Part shown: in pieces, positions 22,543 to 33,256 of the stretch
How the letters are laid out: every line of letters starts with the position of its first letter
Position numbering within the stretch: the stretch's first letter is position 1
Source: Pocillopora verrucosa
Lineage: Eukaryota; Cnidaria; Anthozoa; Scleractinia; Pocilloporidae
DNA length: 64,000 nucleotides
Direction: 5' to 3'
Assembly: GCF_036669915.1 (NCBI RefSeq)
Contig: NC_089316.1
Coordinates: 28,190,669-28,254,668, forward strand
Notes under the pieces: generated by a model
What the model was told of the DNA's origin: nothing
Database searches by the model: none
Seen by the model: the letters and a program-made list of their open reading frames with translations, nothing else
Translations under genes and position numbers: made by a program

Positions 22543-23345
22543 CTACCCCAGCAAGGCTACTGAGTCAGTGGCCGTTCTAATTAGAGATGGGATATCCAAT
22601 AATTCTTCTGATATTTTGTCCTGGACTTTGACCAGTTGTTCAACTACCAGTGCGATGGGAATGATTTCCTTCAGTAAATTGGCCTGAATAAGCTGAAGCT
22701 TTAAGTCACTTGAGCGTGTGTCATGTTTTAATTTATCCCAGAGTAGATGGTTAGCCTGGGTTGGCTCCAAGCACTTGCAATTTACTGGCCTGGTATAACG
22801 ATTTTTCGTTTCTGTCAATACATCGTCATCAAGTTTGACACGCATGACCTCTTTCAGTATTCCCGCGAATTCTGCATTCACAGCGGGAGCTTTCTTTTGG
22901 CCCAATTTTAAATTACTCGCAATTCCTGCAAGAGTTGAGTTTTCCTCTTGGAAGGACTCAGGGTCTGTTTGATTGGTATTGTTTTTCAACGTCAGCTGAT
23001 CGTTGACGTTATTAGCGTTGCTGGACCCCGATAGGTTTTGGTCCCTAGTGCTAGCGCTGTCCTTGTTTGCCCCTTGTCGGTCTTTCTCCGCGTCCGGCTC
23101 CAGTTTACCGAGCCTTCTTCATTGGCAGATTCCTCGACATATGCGAGGTTTCCTAAAGTCTCCTTCATCTCAGTAAATGAGTGGTCCATTGAGTAGTTGA
23201 GTGTGGTAATAGAGGACACTAGTTGTTTAGTCATAAGCGAGATTGCTTCGATAATAGAGTCGGGTTTCCCGAGTGAGTTTGGCGAGTCGCCATGTTTGCT
23301 TGAGTCAAGCGCTGATATTTCTTCTGGATTTTGCTTGTTTGTCAT
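22543..23345 (-). pseudogene. DIRS gag-like protein, frameshifted
   Basis: An N-terminal part (MTNKQNPEEIS to the Arg/Lys-rich region) and a C-terminal part overlap in different frames near 22990. The latter contains NRYTRPVNCKCLEPTQANHL, WDKLKHDTRSSDLKLQLIQ and a Leu/Val-rich stretch, the hallmark pattern of the structural protein of cnidarian DIRS elements (RPxNC, WD/L, RSxDLKLQ). No zinc knuckle is seen. Confidence 0.65.
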
Positions 23346-23586
23346 GTTGACGGTCTTTGAAAAGGTAGCTGAGAAGAGTTTCTCCTGTTTTTCTTTGATT
23401 GTATGACAGTTTACGTCGACGTTGAAAGGTTTTCTTGATTTCCAAGTTGGATTTCGTAATTCTTGACCGTCTTAGGTAAGGCGGGAAAATGCACTGATCT
23501 CTTGGGCGGTTAGTGCTTTCTCACGTGACTTTGTCAGTGCACATGATGACGAGGCAGAATCACGTGATTTTACTCCTATGAGGGAG

Positions 23587-23700
23587 ACACGATGGCTTAA
23601 TGGCTAGTGCGCTGGACTCCGGGTCAAGAGGTCTGGGTTCGAAACCTGGCCAGGTCATTGTGTAGTGTTCTTGGTTTGTCGGTCGGGATTAAGAAATAAT
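23587..23700 (+). mobile_element. tRNA-derived SINE head
   Basis: A near-consensus pol III box A (TGGCTTAATGG) and a perfect box B (GGTTCGAAACC) lie 40 bp apart, in a tRNA-Arg-like body. The 5' and 3' ends do not pair into an acceptor stem and there is no CCA-end geometry, so it is a SINE rather than a tRNA gene. The tail GTGTAGTGTTCTTGG is shared with 29786-29990. Confidence 0.75.
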
Positions 23701-25617
23701 AGTAAAATAATAAAGTAAGATGAGATCGTAGCTCTTCTGAGTCACTATGACTTGAGGTGGCGAAAGTCATCTGTGTGTGCTTATGTCATTACTTTATGGA
23801 AGATATTCTTCTATTGTTGCTACGGTCGAAAATATTTTTTTGAAAAGTAAATCAATAGTTTTCTGAATTCAAAATCATTCCCATACATCTTAATTTTTAG
23901 TTCAGTATGTCCTACATTTGTAAGGATGCTTCAAGGAATGGCAGCAAAATCCACAGTGGTCCCTGTCCTGCTTCCTGGCCCTGCTCCTCCCCCTCAGTGA
24001 CCTGCAGGCGGAAGTAACTGGAATGGTTGAGACGAATGTCCTTGATAATCAACTGCAAACAGGACAAGTGGAGATGCCCACTTTTGTAGGTGCGGTAAAA
24101 GACAGTTGTGGCGTTGATGTTACACTCGAGGAAGCTGAACAGCAACAAGAAACCATTTCCAGGGAAGGTGAACAAATTGGTAAACACGAGATCGCTAAGG
24201 TGTTTTGTGATCGTGGTAGCCAGACAAGACTACGTTAACAATCTATCTCTAAGGGCGCAGAAAGTTTGAATTCACATTTCTAATTCAAAGTGAGTAGAAA
24301 ACGAGAGCAAAAGTGTTAAACTAATTTTACAAAGCTATTGTTCATTGAGCTGAGCTACGCTGACAGTCTCCTTCATAGGGGAAAGCAGTTCAAAACTTTA
24401 GCATGGAGGCTACGCATACTCTTTTCTGGGAACTGGGAAGTAACGCCGAGGAAGACTTTTTTGTTGATTGATGTACGTCTTCGCTAAACATTTTTTGGGG
24501 CTCATGTCATATTAATTAATGTTCGCCTCTCCTTTTCAAATTTTCGTTATCAACGCATATATGCCACCGTCGAAGGCTTCTTTACAAAACGATTTAATTA
24601 ATTAATGTGGTAGAGTATCTCTGTCTAATCCGAAGAGCTAATGATAATTCTATCACTCCAAAAGACGTAAACCCCTTAACTCCCAAGATCTGATTGTTAA
24701 TTCTCCTCTCTCGCTGCTACACATTTCCTTTTAACGAGCTGTTCAATCATTTGATTTATGCATAGGGTATTTCATTTTCGTCAAACGCTTAAACGTTAAT
24801 TCATATGATCAAATTTCTTTCAAACAAAGAACGCAAATCAAGAAGAAAACGGCTTTGTATGGAACATGAACTCGATAGACTGGAAAAACGTAAAATAATA
24901 AAAAAAAAATGTAGAAATAATAAAAATGAAGTATAGCTGATCAGATCGTATGAAAGTGAGAGAATAATGTTATGTGAAGCGCTCGAGAAGTATTTTAGTA
25001 TTGTTAGGGTATGTTTATACGAAGTATGCTGAGTTTTTGGGAGATTTCTGCTCCAAGCGCAGTTTATTAAGTATATTTTGGTTGCTTTTTGCCTCGCACC
25101 AGCTGCAGGCATTGTAATCAACAACGCATGAATAAATGGGTTTAGTCTCTAAGGAAATTGTGGTGCTGCGTCAGTGAGGGGTACATCAAGACGATTTGGT
25201 TCTATAATCCAACTGCACAAGGTAGAGTTCAAATAACGCGAAAATATGTATATAGCGCATGTGTACAGTTGGTTATTGTGTACTGTAAAAAAACCTGTTT
25301 AACCGGTCGGCTACGCACGCTGCGCTTCTCTATCAACTTTGCTTTTCCCGCCTTCTGAGAAATGAGCAGAAAGACTTAGCGGAAAAGAAAAGCAGTTGGA
25401 TCATAAATAACCTAGTAGACTATTCATTGGTTTGTAGTATTGCCTTGTACTTTCACTCCTTGTTTGAATTTGACGATCCTATGGGGAAGTCAAAATACGG
25501 CACAACTCATAAAAATACTCAGGTTTGCCACCGCCAGATAAAGAAAATCCGAAAAAATCACCATGAATCTTATTTCGCGAGATGATCATCTCGCAGCTGG
25601 AGCTTGGGCTGCTTGTG
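23701..25617. other. Spacer, no convincing gene
   Basis: Weak candidates only. A minus-strand 91-codon open frame (24187-23912) has a vaguely Ig-like pattern. A partial copy of the short element starting AACCCCTTAACTCCCAAG lies at about 24670-24730. Otherwise AT-rich. Confidence 0.45.
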
Positions 25618-25785
25618 GTGTGAGTTCAGATAAAGTAAGTTTTTTCTTTCTCTCAAGGTGAAGTAACGCGATATTTTCGTCCGTTTGAAAGTCATGCTCT
25701 TTTTCTGTTACAAAAATGAAAACATTAAGTACACAAAGTGTCCCATCTCGACCCACCCATGCTACGCATACCAATGTTCCTATAA
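25618..25785. repeat. Dispersed repeat, copy 1 (pairs with 28853-29035)
   Basis: Shares GTGAGTTCAGATAAA, TCTTTTTCTGTTACAAAAAT, TACACAA-GTGTCCCATCTC and CATGCTACGCAT with the second copy about 3.2 kb away, in the same orientation. Noncoding; class unknown. Confidence 0.65.
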
Positions 25786-28002
25786 ATGATGCCATGGATC
25801 AGGGGGCTGTGCACAAAGAATAACATTAACCAGAAATCTTGGGCTCAGATGATAAGTGTGGTGGTTTGTGGCCTTCGCGAGAGCCTCGTTGATTAAGGTC
25901 GAGATTTATCGGGACATGAAAGGTTCGCATTTCATTTTTTGTATTATTTTTAAGTCAAACGTGTTTTTACGGCTCCTTGACGCACAAAGAACACGCCTAA
26001 CATCTCACGTTCCATCATGTACCATAAAAACAACGTGCAAAGTCCATTAGAACATACCCAATCATCGCACTACGTGAACATTTGGCAATTTTTCACGTGC
26101 TTGAATTGTATTCCATCAACCAAATTCGCATCTACGCGCGCCCGTGAATTGTTCACTATCTATGACTCATTTTCTCGGGAAAGTTCACAATGAGTCATTA
26201 ACTTTTGGTTTTCCAGAGAATGTCACGCTTTGGTAAAAACATCATTATGGTCGTGAAACAAAAAGTGAGTCATTTGCATCCTGTCACGGTCGAGTGAACA
26301 TCTTTGGTGGCAGCGAGAAATTTTTAACGCTCGCCATCCCCAGCTCGAAGCGTTGCTTCTAAGTTATCGCGAGCTAAATTTAAGAGGAAAAAATCAAATA
26401 CTCTTACGTCGTGAGATCACTAAGAAAAGAGTACCCTCTCGACACCGTTCTTGTTATAATTCACCTTCTGAAGACCTCATCAAAATATCTTCGGTCTTGC
26501 AAAATTTTACAAATTTAACAGGTTCTTAAGGACGAATTCAACGCTCCGTCGTTGACGAAACGTCGTTTTAAGGTAAGCTCTGAAATAATTAATTAAACCA
26601 AGTGGTTTTTCTCACCCACTCGCAGTGTTCCATCAGTAACATTGCCAGTTTGTATCAACAAAGAAAAACTTTGTACATTGTAAAATATAGACAATCCGGT
26701 ATGAGGCGTGGTGTCTTGGTTTCACGTGGGTCTTTCAGCAAAGTTAACTGGCAACAACACACTTGGCCATATGATCGCAGACAAGAGGAAGTTATGAAAA
26801 TTTTCTCGATCGAAAGTGCTGTGTCCCTGCTTACTCTATTTTTTTAGAAGAGTATTTAGTGAGAACTAAGAAAACTCAGTGTTTCGAGATAATGTGAAGC
26901 CTTTTTCCTTTTTATTTTGATTATAAACTACCGTCTACGTGTTACATCCTGTTCGCATTATAGAAATTGAAAGAGGAAGCAGTTGTCATAAACACATGTT
27001 TCGAGGGGAAGATGTAAAACACTCCTTGCTTATTAAATGATACAAAACTTGGCAGGTATTTTCAGGCAGAGAAAAATTTAAGGCGACAAATCAAAATACG
27101 AATTCTTTAACACATTATTTGACTTCTTTTGAAAAAATTTAGGTTATATTAAGAACACAGCGTAACTGAATATTTATCAGCATACCTTTGGAAAATGAAA
27201 ATAAGCTGAAATCCAGTTCGCACGTACATTTTGGAATAAATGATCGTCTTCTTTGTTTTGTTTTTGTCCTACATAAATTAACAAGTGAATCACATGCTCC
27301 TCGTTCTTATTCGTCATAACTCGAGTCGAAAATTTTACGAAAATTTGAAATGAGATTGCCTGATTGTATTTCTTTGTTCCACATAAAATCATGAGTGCAC
27401 CACGTGCTACTTGTTCGAGTTTTTCATTGAAGGCATTTTGGCTGGCGTATCTATTAGTTTAGTTTGCAATGACAGAAGGAAATAGTCCAATATGAAAGAA
27501 AGAAAACATTACTATTAATCCGAGTCATTTCGTTAGTGCCATACCTCCTGACTGTGGTGTACTCAAAGTTCTACGGAGCATGCCCGAAGGTGTTAGGTTG
27601 AAAAAACAACATGGCGCGATCGGTAAGAAGTAAAGATCTTGTAGATTATTATTGCTTCGAAAGACAACAGGAAATATAAACCCGGGATAAAATTGTATCA
27701 AGTGGAAAGACTTGTCAGCAAGCGGAAATCGTCGGACAAAGTTTCGCATATTATCATGATAATTGTGCAGAGTTGCAAACAATGGACAGCTGATTTTATG
27801 ACGAGCGTATTTGCGTGTACACCATAATAAATCACATTTGAATTACCTACCATAAAATACCTTGCTAAATTTCCAAAGTGGCTACCAAAACAACGAAAAA
27901 GAAGTGCGGATGCGGCGAGCGTTTTCTATATTTTTCGCCTTGTTATGACATCCCTGGTGAAAATCTTTGAAGGATCTTTAACGTTCCTACACGATCTTTA
28001 TG
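25786..28002. other. Spacer, nothing recognised
   Basis: AT-rich. Short open frames have no recognisable domain. 26080-26330 repeats the words GTGAACAT and GAGTCATT several times but shows no clear period. Confidence 0.4.
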
Positions 28003-28157
28003 AGAACCTTTAAAGATCTTCAAAATTCTTCTTAAGATCTTCCAGGATCTTTCATTTTCTTGCTAAGATCTTCAAGGATCTTTCATTTTCTTGTTAAGAT
28101 CTTCAAGGATCTTTCATTTTCTTGCCAGGATCTTCAAGGATCTTCAAAGTTCTTGCC
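28003..28157. repeat. 31-bp minisatellite, five units
   Basis: Units begin at 28003 (degenerate), 28034, 28065, 28096 and 28127. The consensus is AAGATCTTCAAGGATCTTTC plus ATTTTCTTGCT. The two middle units differ at one or two bases. AAGATCTT and GGATCTT make each unit internally palindromic. Confidence 0.88.
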
Positions 28158-28852
28158 AATTTTGCCAAATTATACTTCGCTCCACCATGTGTCATTTCCT
28201 TGTAAACAATTTGCATTTAATCACGTATTCTAACCGCAATATCCAACCCCACTGGAAAAAATTTACACTAAATGCTACTGATAGTGAACTTTTCACGCAA
28301 TTATCCCACGTTTTAACTTTTTCTACGAATAAACTCAGCTTTTAACTACCTTGGACTTGATCCAATTGCGTGTTTATTCCTTGTGAACAACCTGCATTTT
28401 ATCAGGAATTTCACACACAGAAGGCAAAGGCCAGACAGGCAACAACCAATCAAGGAGCCCTCTCTCAGATGTTATCCTTTTCTCTCGGGAACTGTATCTT
28501 CGTTTGGTCGAGATCGCAATATACCTTTGGTTAGAGTCTATTGGAGATACAACAGAGTTTCAGTTTGCTTTTCGTGGTAAAATTACATGGAATTATATTT
28601 TTCAGGCATCTAACTGTAGACGAATAATTTGAATTTTCTCTCTGGCAGAGGAACGGCAGTAAGCGCGGTCTCTTTCGCAACTATTATTTGGTCTCATCAC
28701 GCTACGCGCTCTCTCTCCGTCGGGGAATAGATGGCGTTGTGTGACGAGAGCAAACAACTGCTGCGAAGGAGAAAACAGTAAGCGTGGCACCGATCCATTT
28801 CATTTTTGCTCGGAAGTATTTCGACAGTAGAGAAAATAGACCACAAGATACC
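28158..28852. other. Spacer, nothing recognised
   Basis: No gene or clear repeat seen. Confidence 0.4.
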
Positions 28853-29035
28853 TGTGTGAGTTCAGATAAATTACGTTTTTTCTCTCTTTCTCTTAAGGTG
28901 AAGTAATGCAACATTTTCGTTTTTTATAAAGTTATGCTCTTTTTCTGTTACAAAAATGAAAACACTTGGTACACAAGGTGTCCCATCTCATCCCACCCGG
29001 TCAAAAAAAATAACTCTTGCATGCTACGCATGCCT
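28853..29035. repeat. Dispersed repeat, copy 2
   Basis: Counterpart of 25618-25785 with scattered differences and a short insertion (ACCCGGTCAAAAAAA) before CATGCTACGCATG. Confidence 0.65.
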
Positions 29036-29785
29036 ATGTTTTTACTTGGAAGCTAGAAAATTCACAATACACTAGTTTAGTGCAAGTGACATTAGTACAT
29101 GACCATTACCTTGCTTTCTTGAGCTGAACTGGGAAATATTGGCTCTATGGCATTTCTATACTGCTGCAACCATGGGCCAATATTCCCTAGTAGAGACTTG
29201 TGCTCGAATGGTCAGTAAGAGGTTAGTAATGGCTTTGGAAAAAATCTACACGGTACATGCATCTCAGGCTATTTTTAATTCCAGAACAATTGATTTCCTT
29301 GTTCCTCTACATTTCTTGAATTTTTTTCTACGTGAAGACAGCCAGCAAGGATTTTATGATATTTGAAAAACAACCAGTCTAGATTATCAGGATAATTAAA
29401 GTTAGCATCAAAGACAAATCAATTCTGTGCACAAAACAATGTAAACATGAAATAATTGCAAAAACAATTAGTTTAATATACATATACTGGTAAACCACAA
29501 ACATCAGCACCTGTACCAAATTGAAATCCATATCAACATACATCAGCAAGCATTGGTGTATATATTTCATTTTTTTCCTGTCATAAGTGTCCAGTTGAAT
29601 TAACTGCCAGCTGCACAAATATGGTGTCGGTTCAACTGGAGGAAATTGAATAAAAAACTTACATATTTTGTAAGTTTTGACCAGTAATCCCTATTTAAAA
29701 ATCAGATAAGAAAATCTTACTTTGGTTTTGTAAAAGTTGTTTCCTATTAGAAGGGATTCACCATAAACTCTCTCCTCTTGTGGAG
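29036..29785. other. Spacer, nothing recognised
   Basis: A 75-codon plus-strand open frame (29139-29366) has no recognisable domain and no splice context that I trust. Confidence 0.4.
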
Positions 29786-29990
29786 ACATGGTGGCCTTAT
29801 GATTAGTGAGGTGGAGTCAGGGTCGAGAGGTCTGCATTTGTAACCTGGCCTGTGCTGGACTCAGGGTCAAGAAGTCTGGGTTCCAGTCAATGTGTTGTGT
29901 TCTTGTGCAGAACACTTTACTCTTACAGTACCCCTCTCCACCCAGGAGTATAAATGGGTACTAGAAATTAGTCAGGGGAACCTGATGAAA
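29786..29990 (+). mobile_element. tRNA-derived SINE, partly dimeric
   Basis: It starts GGAGACATGGTGGCCTTATG, like the SINE at 23585. The promoter segment appears twice: CTCAGGGTC-GAGAGGTCTG at about 29815, and CTCAGGGTCAAGAAGTCTGG at about 29861. Then come GTGTTGTGTTCTTG and the body with CCACCCAGGAGTATAAATGG. Box B is degenerate in both halves, so it is not expected to be active. Confidence 0.7.
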
Positions 29991-30499
29991 TGACAAGAGG
30001 GAAGAGGGAGGGGGGGGGGGGGTAACCATGGGGTGGACTGTCATCATGTCTAGGGAGGAGTAATAATACCTAGTCGCTTCATGTGAGGAATCCAGGACTA
30101 TGAGCTCAGGGCCTGGATGGGCCACTCTTAAATACAGACTTTACCTAACTACAGCCTCTGATTTAAATAACTTCAATTGCTGCTGTTACAAATTATATGA
30201 ACTTGCAACATACGATGATGATTTTTGCCCAATTTATCTCAGTCAATTAGGACTGTCTTTTGTAAATCTTGAAATTTTCAAAAATCCAGACAGAGATGGA
30301 GTTTCAAAAAAATTTTCAAAAATCGATCCAGACAGAGACGGAGTTTTCTATACTAATGTCTGAACACTTTGTAGGCTTCCTGCCATCTGGTGGGATGCGT
30401 AATTAAGTACAGTGGTAAAGGGCCCTTCCATAGTAGTTACAAGACGCTGACAAAACTTTTTCTCTCCACCGAAAATCACATCAAAATTTGTCCTTGCGA
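29991..30499. other. Spacer with a G12-type tract
   Basis: Homopolymer G run at about 30011-30022. The repeated phrase AATCCAGACAGAGATGGAG / ATCGATCCAGACAGAGACGG lies at 30285-30340. No gene. Confidence 0.4.
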
Positions 30500-30905
30500 A
30501 ATTTCAAGTGTGCTGCACGTATCAGCACCCCCCGGGGATCCCCTATATATAAGAGGCGAGGATGCGAGTCCGTGTGGGAGTGGGAACAACTGATATTTAC
30601 CCCTATAAATTACCAATTTAAACACAAAAAAAATTGAAAAATCTCAAAAATAAGAACTTCTTTATCGATGTGCTCTAGAGGCTCAAGTCAGATCATTAAA
30701 ATCGTTCCAGTGCTTATTAAATGCTTATTTCAGGTATTTTATTGAGCGAAAAACACCCTAAAAGGTACCAGCTAAGTCTCTGGCAGTCCACTAAAGTTGG
30801 AGACACCATAAAAGGTACCAGATTACTGATTTTGACCCCTGAAAGGTACGACAAGCATCCTCACCCATTTTTGCCAACTACGAGCTGTCAGTCTCACCTC
30901 GTAAA
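30500..30905. repeat. Dispersed repeat with AAAGGTAC words
   Basis: It opens with CCCCCCGGGGATCCCCTATA and carries AAAGGTACCAG twice and AAAGGTACGACAAGCATCC once, in a pattern I associate with a common cnidarian interspersed repeat. No termini or target duplication could be defined. Confidence 0.45.
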
Positions 30906-31464
30906 ATTCACGTAAACTGGTTATTTACTTATAAAAACTTTAGGCGCTAATCTGTCAGATTTTTATGCGGAAAAAATCTGTCCTGCCTCGAGGCAGGACG
31001 GCTGTACGTTTTGTTTTGTTTTGTGCGTCTTGACATAATTTGATAGGGATTATAATAACTGTACGTCTGCATTTGTTAACAGACTATTCAAGTCCAGAAC
31101 TCGATGTGTGCACTTCTAGTGCATTAAGTATTCTTTTGTAACATAGCCAAAGATCTTGCGATGTCTACTGTTCAAGCCTTTTTCTCTTTTCAAAGAGGCA
31201 TCAGAATTATTTTCATGTCAAATTTGCAGTAAACTGCTTGCGTGTCATCCTTTGTTTTCAAGGTGTCCGACCAGGTATGACTGAAAATGGCTCCTCGCTT
31301 TGATAGGAATCCTTTTGTTGTTGCTTCTTACTTCCTGAAATTATCACTTGAAATTCGCTCGGTAATGTAAAAAAAAAAAAACAACAACAACAACGCGAGT
31401 AATACAGATATATCCAAATTCTTTTATCACATGAGAAAGTTGCAGGACTTGATAGCATCTTAGG

Positions 31465-31629
31465 GACGGACCATTAGATTTTTGATGCAGGGGGAGGGGG
31501 GTATTGGGGTGTTGGGCAATAACCCCCGAAAAAATCGAGCACAGGCTTAATGGAAGAAAACAAATCGTGCAATTGGCAAATGACCCCCCCCCCCCTCCCC
31601 TACCCACATCAAAAATCTAATGGTCCGTC
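31465..31629. mobile_element. 165-bp MITE with long terminal inverted repeats
   Basis: The left end GACGGACCATTAGATTTTTG is exactly inverted at the right end, ATCTAATGGTCCGTC, with the pairing extending through ATCAAAAA into the G-rich and C-rich inner arms. There is no coding capacity. The target-site duplication is unclear (TTAGG against AATAAGG), so the superfamily is not assigned. Confidence 0.85.
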
Positions 31630-31639
31630 AATAAGGTAC

Positions 31640-31985
31640 CTTTTACGTTTTTCCAAAATGGGTTTCATTTCCGAATGAAATTAATTTCATGCCGCGTTCA
31701 CATGGAAGATAATTTTGATTATAAAAACAAGTATTTACGTCCCTTTTCTATGCTTTCTTCGCTCCTACAGAGGATTCATACAGATATGAGTGTCGTGCCG
31801 CGTTTACTTTACACAGGTACAAAAGGTCGTCCAGAATAAGTGTTTCGTTCTGGAATGAAAACCTCAATAAACTCATTCAGAAATGACTCGTTTCGAATAA
31901 TTTTACTCTGGTATCATGTGGCAACCGGGATGAACTCGTTTATGAACAAAACTCATTCCGATATCATGTGAAAGGCCCCAAAGAG
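31640..31985. repeat. Probable dispersed repeat (TCATGTG words)
   Basis: Contains GTATCATGTGGCAACCGGG and GATATCATGTGAAAGGCC with repeated AACTCATTC/AACTCGTTT phrases, typical of nonautonomous repeats. The ends are not defined. Confidence 0.4.
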
Positions 31986-33102
31986 TTTTTATTCCCAGAG
32001 CATCATGCTTTGCTTTCCTGCCAGAACACTATAAATTTCAATAGCGTTGAAGCAACAACCCGCTTTGAACTGCTACGCTGCCACTGAAACAACGATTAGT
32101 GACCACAAAAGTGACATATTGTAATATTGTCAATTTAACATAAACAAAAATCTTCACACAGGGTAAATATTTATTTAATTTGTGTTGGTATCAATTATTG
32201 CGTGACTAGCTTCTGATATAACTGGAATAGGGGAAAACACAACGTAAAACCTGGGCTCTCGGCAAAAAGTAATACCCAAGCGTAATATAATGACCAAAAC
32301 AGCTTATTGGTCTTATAAAATCATAAATAAACTAGGTTAGAGTGTTATGTTAGAATTTTTTTACAAATTGTAGTGATTTATGCCTCGATATGCCAATAAA
32401 AGGTGGCGACAAGTAGGCACACCATGTATATTTCATAGTTGCTAGCAAGTAAATTTTGCCGGACTTTGAGTTCGTCTCACGATAGAACAACACAATTACA
32501 CAAGAAAGTTTTTACATTAATTTTATAACCATCCTTTTGTCTTTTAAAAGCTAGAAGCTCAGTAGATTCTCTCATATTGGTCATTGTTAAAACTGTCTTT
32601 GTTTTGATGCTACTTTTCGACATAGAAAAAGTATGTCGGACAAAAATATTCACCAAAAAATAAATAATTTTTTGCCAGCCTCAATAATGTCAAGGGATTA
32701 AGTTTAGATGATACAACAAAGGATTATGCCGATAGAAATGCCGGAGGTCAAGTAAATTCGTTACATGAGGTCACACAACTCGGTTAATATTCAGAGTGAA
32801 AATTTGCATATTTGAGCGGTCGAACGAAAAAAATCATTTCTCAGAAACTAAAATATATTTTTAAAAAAACTGCACCACCATTATTAGGACATATTGGGCT
32901 ACAAAATATGAAAGTAGGATAGAAAACGAATTTGGACGACTTGCCGCTGTTTGTCGGATGCATGTTGACATTAGCTCTTAGTTGGCTTCTGATTTTGTGT
33001 CTATGTATCCCTCCCATTCTCAGAAGGGAAAAAATATTTATTTTGCAACTGGGTAATATGTTGAGCTGATGTTTAAACCATTTTCAATCACCTTTTTTTC
33101 AG
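31986..33102. other. Upstream region of the TPR-CHAT gene
   Basis: AT-rich, with no recognisable upstream coding exon. It may hold the promoter and noncoding first exon(s), because the first coding exon starts after a splice acceptor (CTTTTTTTCAG at 33092-33102). Confidence 0.4.
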
Positions 33103-33256
33103 GCCAGGATGACTTAAAAGAAGAACTTTTTAAGAAGCATCAGTCTTGTTGCAGTTGCTATGGCTACAGGAAGAAGTTCAATTAAAGTTCCATGTGAAAA
33201 TGAAGACTTACCTGACAAAGAAAATGCACCAGATTTTGACGAGGACACTTTACGAG
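33103..33256 (+). CDS. TPR-CHAT coding exon 1 (start at 33160)
   Basis: Acceptor TTTTTTTCAG, donor CGAG/GTGAGC. An earlier ATG at 33108 is followed two codons later by TAA, so I take ATG 33160. It encodes a Glu/Asp-rich leader, [10 protein letters not shown] to DEDTLRG, without signal peptide. Confidence 0.75.

Larger units (their letters stand above)
20750..23580 (-). mobile_element. Decayed DIRS-type (tyrosine-recombinase class) retroelement
   Basis: On the minus strand, gag-like sequence (about 23345 to 22543) is followed by reverse transcriptase and RNase H (about 22057 to 20753). The RNase H tail resembles DIRS1-like elements: IDLFASRLNKQ, YSSWRPDPEA, DAFSVNW and FPPFSLIGR in order. No tyrosine recombinase is seen; the element stops at the receptor junction, so its 3' end is missing. 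Near its other end, GCACTGATC/GGTTAGTGC and TCACGTGA pairs at 23489-23566 could be remnants of inverted terminal sequence, an inference only. Confidence 0.8.

Noticed and set aside
23587-23660. Possible tRNA gene with perfect box B
   Set aside because: The acceptor stem does not pair and the same head recurs at 29786 with a SINE body, so it is a SINE.
23912-24187. Minus-strand frame with an Ig-like pattern (CNINATTVFYRTY, HSSYFRLQVTE)
   Set aside because: The match is to a loose pattern only, no flanking exons or clean splice sites were found, and the opposite strand is also open.
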